Assembly (NCBI GenBank): GCA_963663615.1
Contig: OY760517.1
Location: forward strand, 1,860,001 to 1,924,000
From: G963663615 sp963663615
GTDB lineage: Bacteria; Bacteroidota; Ignavibacteria; Ignavibacteriales; Melioribacteraceae
Direction: 5' to 3'
Length of the DNA stretch: 64,000 nt
The position numbers were made by a program, and so were the translations under genes. Below are positions 9,039-17,637 of the stretch, piece by piece. Position 1 is the stretch's first letter. The number at the start of each line of letters is the position of its first letter. The notes below the pieces were generated by a model. The model was not told the origin of the DNA and made no database searches. It saw nothing but the letters and a program-made list of their open reading frames with translations.

Positions 9039-9509
9039 TTAGTTAAAGGATCTATTCTTTTTATTTTCAAAAAATAATTTCATAAGACTGGCAGAGTCTT
9101 CTTCCAGAATTCCGCCGTAAATATTGGGTTTGTGGTTAATAGCTGAATGAGCTGGTATATTAAATAGAGAACCTGCTGCACCATATTTTGGTTCCATGCA
9201 ACCATAAAATATGTTTTCAATACGGGATAAAATTAGAGCACCTGTACACATCACACATGGTTCAACCGTAATATAAATATTGCAATCATTCAGAAATTTA
9301 TCTCCTAAATTATTGCATGCAGCAGTAATAGCAATAATTTCGGCATGAGCAGTAGGATCCTTTAGCATTTCAACCTGGTTGTAACCTCTGCCAATAATTC
9401 TGTTTTCTTTGGTTATGATTGCACCGATAGGTATTTCGTTTGAATCGAAGGCTTTTACGGCTTCCTTTAAAGCCAGTTGCATAAAGTGGATATGGTTATC
9501 ACCAAACAT
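9039..9509 (-). CDS. tadA: tRNA-specific adenosine deaminase (TadA family)
   Basis: Zinc deaminase that makes inosine at position 34 of tRNA-Arg(ACG). The 156 residues have the zinc site HAEI (with the catalytic Glu) and PCVMC, followed by ALILSRIENIFYGCMEPKYGAAGS, which fits TadA better than guanine or cytosine deaminases. It is notable that the only tRNA in the window, 820 nt upstream on the same strand, is tRNA-Arg with anticodon ACG, the known TadA substrate. A free-base or nucleoside deaminase role cannot be excluded. Confidence 0.88.
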   Translation of the reverse strand: MFGDNHIHFMQLALKEAVKAFDSNEIPIGAIITKENRIIGRGYNQVEMLKDPTAHAEIIAITAACNNLGDKFLNDCNIYITVEPCVMCTGALILSRIENIFYGCMEPKYGAAGSLFNIPAHSAINHKPNIYGGILEEDSASLMKLFFENKKNRSFN

Positions 9510-9689
9510 TCTTTGTAAGTTTTGCCTTAATTTCGAAAAAAGAAAGTGTTAAATAATTAAAAAAGTAACGAATTAGCAAGCTATAATTTATACTTATAAT
9601 AAAAAACAGACATAAATATTCGGAATATTAGATGCTCAAGAATATTATCTATCCAAAATGGCATTTAAGGGAATATAGTTACTTATTAT

Positions 9690-10166
9690 TTACCAATCTT
9701 TTTTTATGTTATCAAGATGTTGCTTTAATGACTTTGAAAGTTTAATCCAATGTTGTCTCGCTTGATTTATCCCATTCTGTGTAACCAGAGGGGTATATTG
9801 TTGTGTTCCCATTCCATAGTTAGGGTCGTGTATATATAATCTTACTTTGTTTTCCTTAACATATGCATCAACAGTTTGCAAAACATAAACAGTTTTATAG
9901 CTTACAATTGTTGTACTAGTAAAAGTATATTTACCCACGATTCTTCCAGTTTCTTTATCAGAATATTCAATAACAGATTCAGATGATAGAAACTGATTAA
10001 CAAACCAACTATTTACTTCACTAAATAATTCATTTTTAGATAAGTTTGCGACATCATAAGTTTGTTCATATTTTAACATTGCTTCGGGAGCTTTAGGACC
10101 ATGTAATCCAACTGAACAATGAGATAATATTAAAAAGAGAAATATTAATATAATTGCCTTCTTCAT
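9690..10166 (-). CDS. DUF4468-type lipoprotein
   Basis: A 158-residue protein with an N-terminal lipoprotein-type signal (ILIFLFLILSHCS; the residue before Cys is His, an unusual lipobox) and one domain with helix KNELFSEVNSWFVNQFL followed by strands containing YSDKETGRIVGKYTF. That pattern of helix plus DKETG-I-GK is the DUF4468 (TBP-like fold) family seen in Bacteroidota envelope proteins. Function unknown. RBS AGAGG lies 8 nt before the ATG. It stands alone, with 180 nt to tadA and 117 nt to the tRNA terminator. Confidence 0.65.
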   Translation of the reverse strand: MKKAIILIFLFLILSHCSVGLHGPKAPEAMLKYEQTYDVANLSKNELFSEVNSWFVNQFLSSESVIEYSDKETGRIVGKYTFTSTTIVSYKTVYVLQTVDAYVKENKVRLYIHDPNYGMGTQQYTPLVTQNGINQARQHWIKLSKSLKQHLDNIKKDW

Positions 10167-10284
10167 GTTTGCCTCTTCATTATAAATTAAATCTAATAAA
10201 AATAAATATAATACATTAATGTTATATTATTTAGATTGTGTTGAGATATTGGACATAATTTGAGTGGAATAGATATGTTCTAAA

Positions 10285-10320
10285 GAAAAAAGCCTTATAA
10301 TTATTAAAACTATAAGGCTT
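10285..10320 (-). terminator. Intrinsic terminator of the tRNA-Arg gene
   Basis: Read on the - strand, AAGCCTTATA is followed by an 11-nt loop and TATAAGGCTT and then a T run, a perfect 10-bp stem directly downstream of the tRNA 3' end. This is a textbook intrinsic terminator for the tRNA unit. The A run on the other side means it could also act weakly in the opposite direction. Confidence 0.85.
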
Positions 10321-10327
10321 AAAAAAG

Positions 10328-10401
<74 letters not shown>

Positions 10402-10421
10402 ATTCAGTATTTTTGAGCTTA

Positions 10422-10453
10422 CAAATATAACTAATTGTACATATAATTACAAA
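10422..10453 (-). promoter_or_regulatory. Predicted tRNA-Arg promoter (Bacteroidota-type)
   Basis: On the - strand TTTG (10453-10450), 20 nt, TATATTTG (10429-10422): a perfect match to the Bacteroidota TTTG/TAnnTTTG promoter. The predicted start of transcription is about 13 nt before the tRNA 5' end. As stable RNA promoters are usually close to consensus, this is the best evidence in the window for the promoter type used by this organism. Confidence 0.7.
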
Positions 10454-10533
10454 TGTTATATTGATTAAAAAATATTATTTTATAAATGACTTATTATTAG
10501 TATGTTCTTGAATGAAAAATAAATGGTGAATAT

Positions 10534-12006
10534 ATGTCTAATTTGGAAAATTATTTTAGTAAATTCAGAGAAAATGTAGTAGGAATTGATAAAGAATTCG
10601 AATCACCTTACGGTTTGCAAAAACTTGTGTATGCTGATTGGGTTGCGAGTGGTAGATTATATAAACCAATTGAAGATATAATTGTTAACCGTTTTGGTCC
10701 GCTTGTTGGAAATACTCATTCCGAATCGAGCATAACCGGAACTTCAATGACGCATGCCTATCATACTGCACATAAAATAATTAAAAAGCATGTTAATGCT
10801 GCCTCTGACGATGTTATTATTACATCTGGTACTGGAATGACCGGCGTAATAAATAAGTTTCAAAGAATATTAGGTTTGCGTGTTTGCGAGCAACTCTCCA
10901 AATATCTGGAATTTCCTACTGATGACAAACCTGTAGTTTTTATAACACATATGGAACATCACTCTAATCATACATCCTGGCTGGAAACTTTAGCTGATGT
11001 TGTAATTATTGAGCCTGACCAAAATGGTATGCCAAATATTGAGCATTTTTCAAAGCTTCTAAAATTATACAGTAACAGAAAGTTAAAAATAGGTTCATTT
11101 ACAGCAGCTTCAAATGTTACTGGTGCAGTAACTGATTATTATAAACTTGCAAGTATGATACATGAATATGACGGATACTGTTTTGTAGATTTTGCGGCTT
11201 CGGCTCCTTATGTTGATATCAATATGCACCCCGAAAATGAATCGGAAAAACTTGATGCAGTTTTCTTTTCTCCTCATAAATTTTTAGGTGGTCCAGGTAC
11301 TACCGGTGTATTGGTTTTTGATTCTCATCTTTACAAAAGAAAAATACCTGATCATCCAGGTGGTGGTACAGTTGACTGGACAAATCCCTGGGGTGGACAC
11401 AAATTTGTTCAGGATATTGAAGCAAGAGAAGATGGTGGAACTCCTGGCTTTTTGCAAACCATTAAAACTGCTCTCTCCATAAAGCTTAAAGATGATATGG
11501 GAGTTGATAATATTCTAAAGAGGGAAGAAGAGTTACTTGAAATACTATTTGACGGACTCGATAAGATACCTCAAATTCATATACTTGCTGATAACATTAG
11601 AGAAAGACTGGGAATTATCTCTTTTTACGTTGAAGATATTCATTATAATCTAATGGTTAAACTGTTAAATGACAGATTTGGAATACAGGTAAGGGGAGGT
11701 TGCAGTTGTGCAGGAACTTACGGACACTTTTTACTTCATGTTGATCCTTCCCGCTCAAGAAGAATAACAAACAAAATTGACCATGGTGATCTCTCGGAAA
11801 AGCCCGGATGGTTAAGATTTTCCATTCATCCTGTTATGACAAATGATGAAATAGAATTTATTTTAAACGCTTTTGCAGAAATTGTTAAAAATTATAATGA
11901 ATGGAAAGAGGACTATTATTACGAAGTATCAAAAAATGAATTTTATCATAAATCATTTAAGTACACTAAGTATTCTTTTGAGGAAGAATCATTTATGATT
12001 GAATAA
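10534..12006 (+). CDS. Class V aminotransferase, cysteine-desulfurase-like
   Basis: PLP enzyme of 490 residues, longer than SufS/IscS (about 400). Seen: the PLP lysine in FFSPHKFLGGPGT (K249), THMEHHSNHTSW, a GSFTAASNVTG loop, and a cysteine-containing active-site loop RGGCSCAGTYGH (C390, C392) at the place where cysteine desulfurases carry their catalytic Cys. The overall pattern is that of the NifS-like branch of class V enzymes, but no SufU/IscU or other sulfur gene is adjacent. The extra C-terminal 60 residues are charged and aromatic. The substrate is unknown; it may be a cysteine desulfurase or a related lyase. Confidence 0.8.
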   Translation: MSNLENYFSKFRENVVGIDKEFESPYGLQKLVYADWVASGRLYKPIEDIIVNRFGPLVGNTHSESSITGTSMTHAYHTAHKIIKKHVNAASDDVIITSGTGMTGVINKFQRILGLRVCEQLSKYLEFPTDDKPVVFITHMEHHSNHTSWLETLADVVIIEPDQNGMPNIEHFSKLLKLYSNRKLKIGSFTAASNVTGAVTDYYKLASMIHEYDGYCFVDFAASAPYVDINMHPENESEKLDAVFFSPHKFLGGPGTTGVLVFDSHLYKRKIPDHPGGGTVDWTNPWGGHKFVQDIEAREDGGTPGFLQTIKTALSIKLKDDMGVDNILKREEELLEILFDGLDKIPQIHILADNIRERLGIISFYVEDIHYNLMVKLLNDRFGIQVRGGCSCAGTYGHFLLHVDPSRSRRITNKIDHGDLSEKPGWLRFSIHPVMTNDEIEFILNAFAEIVKNYNEWKEDYYYEVSKNEFYHKSFKYTKYSFEEESFMIE

Positions 12007-12135
12007 TTATTTATACTTATATATACATGTTGAAGTTATCTTTGCTGCAAATCACAATATATTTTTTAAAAGTAGTTACTTTGGAGTAGTAATTAAACAC
12101 TATAAAAATAATTACGCAATTCCGGAGACTTTAAT

Positions 12136-13014
12136 ATGATAAATGTACATAAGCTTGTAATTCAGGCTTTCATTGAAGAACTTACCGAAAATTACAAAGA
12201 ACAGTATAGTGCACTTGAAAGTCAGTACAGTGATATAGCTGCTTATATTGGTAAATTATCTCTGGAAAATATTGCAAATACTGATGCTTTGTACCACAAT
12301 GTTGATCATACTATTATGGTGTCCTCAGTTGGTCTGCATATACTTAAAGGCAAACATATTCTTGAGGGTGGTGTTAGCCCAAAAGATTGGCTTCATTTTA
12401 TGTTAGCATTGCTTTGTCATGATATTGGTTTTGTTAGAGGTATTTGCAAAAGTGACAAAGATAATATTATTGCTACCGGTATAAATAATGAAACAATTGA
12501 ATTCCCACATTTAAAAAGCGATTCATCCTTAAATCCTTATCATGTTGATAGAAGTAAACTTTTTATACACGAAAGATTTGGTGGTAAGGTTTTTTCAGAT
12601 ATCAATGCTGATGAAGTTGCCAATTATATAGAAATGACAAGATTTCCAATTCCTGATAATGCTTTTTATAAACAAACCGACACACTTGGTGGACTTGTTA
12701 GAGCAGCCGATTTTATTGGGCAATTAGGTGATCCCAACTATCTTAAAAAAATACCAGCTTTATATTATGAGTTTACTGAAACAGGTTCACATAAAAAAAT
12801 GGGTTATGATAATCCGGGTGCAATGAGGGCAAGTTATGCCAAATTTTACTGGAATGTTGTTAATCCTTTTATTCAGGATGCGTTAAAACTTCTATATGTT
12901 ACTCAGGAAGGAAAGCAGTGGGTAGCTAACCTGCAATCAAATGTTTTTGATGTTGAGCATAGTCAGTACCGCACTGAACCAATTCCTGATTTATACAAAC
13001 TTATGGAGCACTAA
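12136..13014 (+). CDS. HD-domain metal-dependent phosphohydrolase
   Basis: The 292 residues carry the HD signature in two parts: YHNVDHTIMV and LLCHDIGFVRG, with a later YHVDRSKLFIHERFGGK and IEMTRFPIPD. This layout resembles a family of HD metalloproteins described mainly from cyanobacteria rather than a (p)ppGpp or dGTP hydrolase. The substrate is unknown. RBS CGGAG lies 12 nt before the ATG. The gene follows the class V aminotransferase after 129 nt and ends against the stop codon of the convergent transporter with no gap. Confidence 0.75.
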   Translation: MINVHKLVIQAFIEELTENYKEQYSALESQYSDIAAYIGKLSLENIANTDALYHNVDHTIMVSSVGLHILKGKHILEGGVSPKDWLHFMLALLCHDIGFVRGICKSDKDNIIATGINNETIEFPHLKSDSSLNPYHVDRSKLFIHERFGGKVFSDINADEVANYIEMTRFPIPDNAFYKQTDTLGGLVRAADFIGQLGDPNYLKKIPALYYEFTETGSHKKMGYDNPGAMRASYAKFYWNVVNPFIQDALKLLYVTQEGKQWVANLQSNVFDVEHSQYRTEPIPDLYKLMEH

Positions 13015-14340
13015 TTAAGCCTTTGCTTTCTTTTCAGTTACATCATCAACAAAAAGCACTACCAAAGCACCAATTAGTAGTGAACCAGCACCTAATACAA
13101 GTCCGTATATTGGTACATTGTCAAATACATTGTTGATTATAAATCCTAAAGTAAGTGCTACTACAATTTGAGGTATCACAATAAAGAAGTTAAAAATACC
13201 CATGTAAACACCCATTTTCTCTTCCGGTATTGCACTTGATATAATTGAGTAAGGAATAGTTAAAATAGATGCCCAGGCAAGTCCAATACCTATCTCGGAA
13301 AATAGCAACAAATTAGGATCTTTTATAACGTAAAATGATAGATACCCAATTGCACCAGCAGAAAGGGCAATAGCGTGAGTTATTTTACGTGATGTTTTTT
13401 TAGCAATAACAGGTAGCAAGAAAGCGAATAATGCAGCTACACCGTTATAAACTGCCATCAAAATACCCACCCAGTCACCGGCTTCCTGATATAATGCAGA
13501 TTTTGGATCGACAGCACCAAAAACATTTTGAGCAACACTAGGAGTTGTGTAAATCCACATGCAGAATAACGCATACCATGAAAAGAATTGAACAAGTGCA
13601 ATTTGCCACATTGTTTTTGGCATCTTCCAAAGAGACATGAAAATATCAACAAAGCCGGTAATAAACGCATTAAAAGCACTTCCGGCTTCTGATTTCTTTT
13701 TAAGGAATTCGTCCATATTTTCAGGGGGGTATTCTTTTGTAGTGAATACGGTCCACAATACAGCAATAATATAAACAACTGCTCCAATGTAGAATGAATA
13801 TTTAACAGTATTTGGTATTATACCTTCAGGAGCGGTACTTTCAACACCAATCTGTGAAAAGAACCATGGTAATGCTGAGGCAATTACTGCACCCATACCA
13901 ATAAATAATGTTTGAGCTGCAAAACCGGTTGTACGTTGTTCTTCGGGGAGTACATCTGCAACAAGTGCCCGAAATGGTTCCATAGAAATATTAATTGATG
14001 CGTCCATAATCCATAGCATCATAACAGCAAACCATAAAACATCAGAATTTGGCATTACAAAAATGGCTATTGATGCAAGTATTGCACCTATTAAGAAGAA
14101 TGGTTTTCTTCTACCCAGCTTACCCCAAGTATTATCACTCATGTGTCCTATTATAGGTTGTACTACCAAACCTGTAAAGGGTGCTGCTATCCAGAACAAA
14201 GCAAGTTCATCAACGTTTGCACCTAAAGTCTCAAATATTCGGCTAACATTGGCATTTTGTAAAGCAAATCCAAACTGGATTCCAAAAAAGCCAAAGCTCA
14301 TATTCAATATTTGAGCAAAAGATAATTTTGGTTTATTCAT
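13015..14340 (-). CDS. MFS transporter, SLC45 (sucrose-transporter-like) family
   Basis: A 441-residue membrane protein with about 12 hydrophobic segments. The N-terminal FGFFGIQFGFALQNANVSRI and the loop GHMSDNTWGKLGRRKPFFLIG (the MFS motif A region, with GRRKPF) are characteristic of the glycoside-pentoside-hexuronide/SLC45-like sugar:H+ symporters. The sugar cannot be read from the sequence. TTTGGAG lies 5 nt before the start. It is convergent with the HD gene with zero spacing and divergent from pabBC across fewer than 70 nt, so both promoters must be very compact. Confidence 0.82.
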   Translation of the reverse strand: MNKPKLSFAQILNMSFGFFGIQFGFALQNANVSRIFETLGANVDELALFWIAAPFTGLVVQPIIGHMSDNTWGKLGRRKPFFLIGAILASIAIFVMPNSDVLWFAVMMLWIMDASINISMEPFRALVADVLPEEQRTTGFAAQTLFIGMGAVIASALPWFFSQIGVESTAPEGIIPNTVKYSFYIGAVVYIIAVLWTVFTTKEYPPENMDEFLKKKSEAGSAFNAFITGFVDIFMSLWKMPKTMWQIALVQFFSWYALFCMWIYTTPSVAQNVFGAVDPKSALYQEAGDWVGILMAVYNGVAALFAFLLPVIAKKTSRKITHAIALSAGAIGYLSFYVIKDPNLLLFSEIGIGLAWASILTIPYSIISSAIPEEKMGVYMGIFNFFIVIPQIVVALTLGFIINNVFDNVPIYGLVLGAGSLLIGALVVLFVDDVTEKKAKA

Positions 14341-14406
14341 TTAATCTCCAAATAGTAAATTACGTATCTATTAAATAAAGTTATTAAATTGTCACTTTAT
14401 AAAAAA

Positions 14407-16287
14407 ATGAATTTTGATGGAAATATTTTCCCTATGAAAAAAATCTCTGAATTATTCCATTTCATTATAAATAATCCTGATACTGCAATTTTCTTTACTC
14501 CACCAATTTATAAATCTGCAAAAACAATAATTTTTAGCAGAACTCAGGAAAAAATCACTCTAAAAACTAAACAGGATTTTGATTGCGTATTTGAAGTAAA
14601 TAATCCATTTACGCAAGACATATCCGGTTTTTATTTCTTGAATTATGAGGCTGGTTACTTATTTGAAGAGAGGCAAAACCAATATTTTGATGATGATGAT
14701 ATTCTTGGGAAACTCTTTCTATGTGATAATAAGGATAGCCTGGTTTTAAATAGTGATAATATTGAATATGACTTTTCTACTGAATTTTATAATTCCATTG
14801 AGCAAATAGATTATGATTGTGATAAGCAGGAATATATTGACGCAATTAAGCAAATAAAAGAAGCAATTAAACAAGGATATACTTACCAGGTTAACTTTAC
14901 TATTAGATTAAAATTTCAGATACCGAATTTATTTGAGTTTATTTCACAATTAGTTTTCAACCAATCTGCTGAATACATTACACTAATAAACGATAACGAC
15001 AATTATATTTTGTCAATTTCACCTGAGTTATTTTTTAAAGCTGATGAAAACAGAATTATTGTTGAGCCGATGAAGGGAACAATAAATAGGGGAAAGAATT
15101 TGCCTGATGATGCAAAAAATATCTCCAGTTTATTAGCAAGCAAAAAGGATTCTGCGGAAAACCTTATGATTGTAGATTTACTTCGTAATGATATAGGGAA
15201 AATATGTAATACCGGGAGTGTGAAGGTGGTTAAGGAGAAATATGTAAAAACATATGAAACTTTACACCAAATGGTTACCCGGATTGAGGGTACTCTAAAA
15301 ACTAATAACTTTGCAGATAATTTGTTAGCAATTTATCCATCAGGTTCAATTACGGGGGCACCAAAAATAAAAACAATGGAGATTATTAAAAAGCTTGAAA
15401 ATACGAAAAGAGGTATATATACAGGAGCCATAGGATATTTTCATGGAAAAGAGATAGTTAGTAATATTCCGATTAGAACTTTTAAAATAGATTATCAATT
15501 AAATACAGTATATGGTACAGGTAGTGGTATTGTTTGGGATAGTGATCCTGATGAAGAGTATAAAGAGGTTATGCTAAAAGCTGATTTTTTCATGCGAACA
15601 AATACTTATTTTGAACTATTCGAAACTATGTTGGCAGAAAATAACACAATATTTTTAATTGAATATCATATTATAAGACTAAAAAATAGTGCAAGGTATT
15701 TTCTATTCTGCTTTAATGAAAATACTGTAAGGGAATTACTTCAGAAGACCATTTCCAATTTAGATTTTAGCAACAATAAAACATATAGATTAAAACTACA
15801 GCTAAATAAATGGGGTAAAATAAAAATCACATCAAATCCATTTATACTTGAGGCAAAACAATATAAAGTTTGTATTTCTGATAAAAATGTTAATTCACAA
15901 AACAGATTAGTTTACCACAAAACAACAAATCGCAAGTTTTATAATAAATCCCTAAGCGAAGCAAAACAGTCTGGTTTTGATGAAATATTATTTTTTAACG
16001 AACATGGTAATTTAACTGAAGGATCATATACAAATATCATAATAAAATTTAATGGCAAGTATATTACACCTCCTGTAGGTGATGGTTTACTAAATGGTTG
16101 TATGCGTGAATACATGATTGAGAAAAACATAATAACTGAAGATAGTGTAACATTAAATAAAATATTGAAAAGCGATGAATGTTATCTAATAAATTCAGTT
16201 CGAAAAATATTACCTGTTGATATTCTATATACAGATGAAAAAAATAAAACAGAATTTGACAACTCTGATATCAATCATTTGTTATAG
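14407..16287 (+). CDS. pabB: Fused aminodeoxychorismate synthase component I / lyase
   Basis: A fusion of PabB and PabC, which makes 4-aminobenzoate from chorismate for folate. The N-terminal 420 residues are a chorismate-binding domain with EPMKGTINRGK, NLMIVDLLRNDIGK, and SGSITGAPKIKTMEIIKKLE. The C-terminal 200 residues are a class IV PLP fold (FETMLAENNTIFLIEYH, PLP Lys in YHKTTNRKFYN, LTEGSYTNI). No glutamine amidotransferase (PabA) is adjacent. The start is unsure: ATG 14407 is given, a TTG at 14389 is in frame, and neither has a clear ribosome binding site. Confidence 0.9.
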   Translation: MNFDGNIFPMKKISELFHFIINNPDTAIFFTPPIYKSAKTIIFSRTQEKITLKTKQDFDCVFEVNNPFTQDISGFYFLNYEAGYLFEERQNQYFDDDDILGKLFLCDNKDSLVLNSDNIEYDFSTEFYNSIEQIDYDCDKQEYIDAIKQIKEAIKQGYTYQVNFTIRLKFQIPNLFEFISQLVFNQSAEYITLINDNDNYILSISPELFFKADENRIIVEPMKGTINRGKNLPDDAKNISSLLASKKDSAENLMIVDLLRNDIGKICNTGSVKVVKEKYVKTYETLHQMVTRIEGTLKTNNFADNLLAIYPSGSITGAPKIKTMEIIKKLENTKRGIYTGAIGYFHGKEIVSNIPIRTFKIDYQLNTVYGTGSGIVWDSDPDEEYKEVMLKADFFMRTNTYFELFETMLAENNTIFLIEYHIIRLKNSARYFLFCFNENTVRELLQKTISNLDFSNNKTYRLKLQLNKWGKIKITSNPFILEAKQYKVCISDKNVNSQNRLVYHKTTNRKFYNKSLSEAKQSGFDEILFFNEHGNLTEGSYTNIIIKFNGKYITPPVGDGLLNGCMREYMIEKNIITEDSVTLNKILKSDECYLINSVRKILPVDILYTDEKNKTEFDNSDINHLL

Positions 16288-16375
16288 AGACTACAAGTAT
16301 TTTAAGATATTTTTTAATAGATTTACTTTCAGAAAAATTGCATCTTTTGGATTACAAATATTGAAGAGGTTTTAA

Positions 16376-17371
16376 TTGACTACTGCACAGATGGATAAGT
16401 ATAGCGAAATTTACAAAGAACAGGTAGATATACTTGAAGAAAGATTCAATAAACTGCTTGTTAACGAAGAGCCTGCATCGCTTTATGATCCATGCAAATA
16501 CATAATTACAAGTGGTGGCAAAAGATTACGCCCGTATATGGTTCTGCTTTCATCAAAAGCGGCAGGTGGTAATTTTGAAGATGCGTATAATGCAGCAGTT
16601 GCTGTTGAGCTTCTTCATAATTTTACACTTGTTCATGATGATATCATGGATAAAGCTGATAAACGAAGAGGGCGAGAAACTGTTCATATAAAATTTGGTC
16701 TTAATCCTGCTATACTTGCTGGTGATAATCTTGTTGCTGTTGCTTATCGTAATCTTCTTAAAGATTGCAGAATAAATACGGCTGAAATAATGGATAGTTT
16801 TACAACCGGTTTAATAGAAGTTTGCGAAGGACAAAGTTACGATACCGATTTTGAAACTCAGGAAAATGTAACTATTGACCAATACAAACTGATGATTCAA
16901 AAGAAAACCGCCGCAATGGTTGAGATGTGTTGTGCCGTTGGCGGTTACCTTGCTAATGCTGATGAAAAAATAATTAAGGCATTAAAAACATTTGGTCTTA
17001 ATTTAGGTATGGCTTTCCAGATTCAGGATGATTTACTTGATATATTAGCTGATGAAGCAAAATTTGGTAAAGTTGTTGGTGGTGATCTTGTAGAAGGTAA
17101 AAAGACTTATATTTTCCTTAAAGCCCTTGAGTTTGCCGAAGGTGATGATAAAAAACTTTTGCTTGAAGTAGTAAAAAACAAGGGGATTGATAAATCAATG
17201 GTGCCTATGTACAGAAATCTTTATATAAAGTTGGGTGTTATTGAAGATGCTCGTTCACTGATGAATGATTACAATGATATTGCCTTGAAAGCTCTGGATG
17301 TTTTACCTGATACAGAAGCTAAAGAAAATTTGATTTGGTTAGCTAACATGTTAATAAAAAGAAGCAAATAA
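16376..17371 (+). CDS. Polyprenyl diphosphate synthase, probably short chain
   Basis: All-trans prenyl transferase of 331 residues with the two aspartate-rich motifs, HDDIMDKADKRRG and FQIQDDLLDI, plus SGGKRLRPYMVLLSS. The residue five before the first DDxxD is Phe, which in this family usually limits product length (C15-C20), so a farnesyl or geranylgeranyl diphosphate synthase is more likely than a quinone side-chain synthase. TTG 16376 is chosen because GAAGAGG lies 7 nt upstream. Its stop overlaps ptsH by one base (TAATG), so it heads the ptsH-ptsI operon. Confidence 0.9.
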   Translation: MTTAQMDKYSEIYKEQVDILEERFNKLLVNEEPASLYDPCKYIITSGGKRLRPYMVLLSSKAAGGNFEDAYNAAVAVELLHNFTLVHDDIMDKADKRRGRETVHIKFGLNPAILAGDNLVAVAYRNLLKDCRINTAEIMDSFTTGLIEVCEGQSYDTDFETQENVTIDQYKLMIQKKTAAMVEMCCAVGGYLANADEKIIKALKTFGLNLGMAFQIQDDLLDILADEAKFGKVVGGDLVEGKKTYIFLKALEFAEGDDKKLLLEVVKNKGIDKSMVPMYRNLYIKLGVIEDARSLMNDYNDIALKALDVLPDTEAKENLIWLANMLIKRSK

Positions 17372-17637
17372 TGATTGAAACTAAAGTAAAGATTATAAAC
17401 GATGCGGGTTTGCATACAAGACCTGCAGCAACTATTGTAAAATATGCTGCTAAGTACGAAGCTGAATTTCTTTTAACTAAAGATGGTATTACCATTAACG
17501 GTAAATCAATAATTGGTGTTATGACTCTTGCAGCAGAAAAAGGTTCGGAAATTCATCTCTCATTTGATGGACCGGATGAAGAGGAAGCCGCAAAAACTAT
17601 ATTGGATTATTTTAACAGAGGATTTGACGAACTTTGA
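17371..17637 (+). CDS. ptsH: HPr phosphocarrier protein
   Basis: An 88-residue HPr. The EI-phosphorylated His15 lies in GLHTRPA and the regulatory HprK site Ser46 in GKSIIGVM, so both modification sites are intact. HprK is encoded at 58083-59096. EI follows directly, with overlapping stop and start (TTGA at 17634-17637). No EII permease is in the window. With HprK present and no permease nearby, a role in regulation rather than sugar uptake is likely. Confidence 0.95.
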   Translation: MIETKVKIINDAGLHTRPAATIVKYAAKYEAEFLLTKDGITINGKSIIGVMTLAAEKGSEIHLSFDGPDEEEAAKTILDYFNRGFDEL

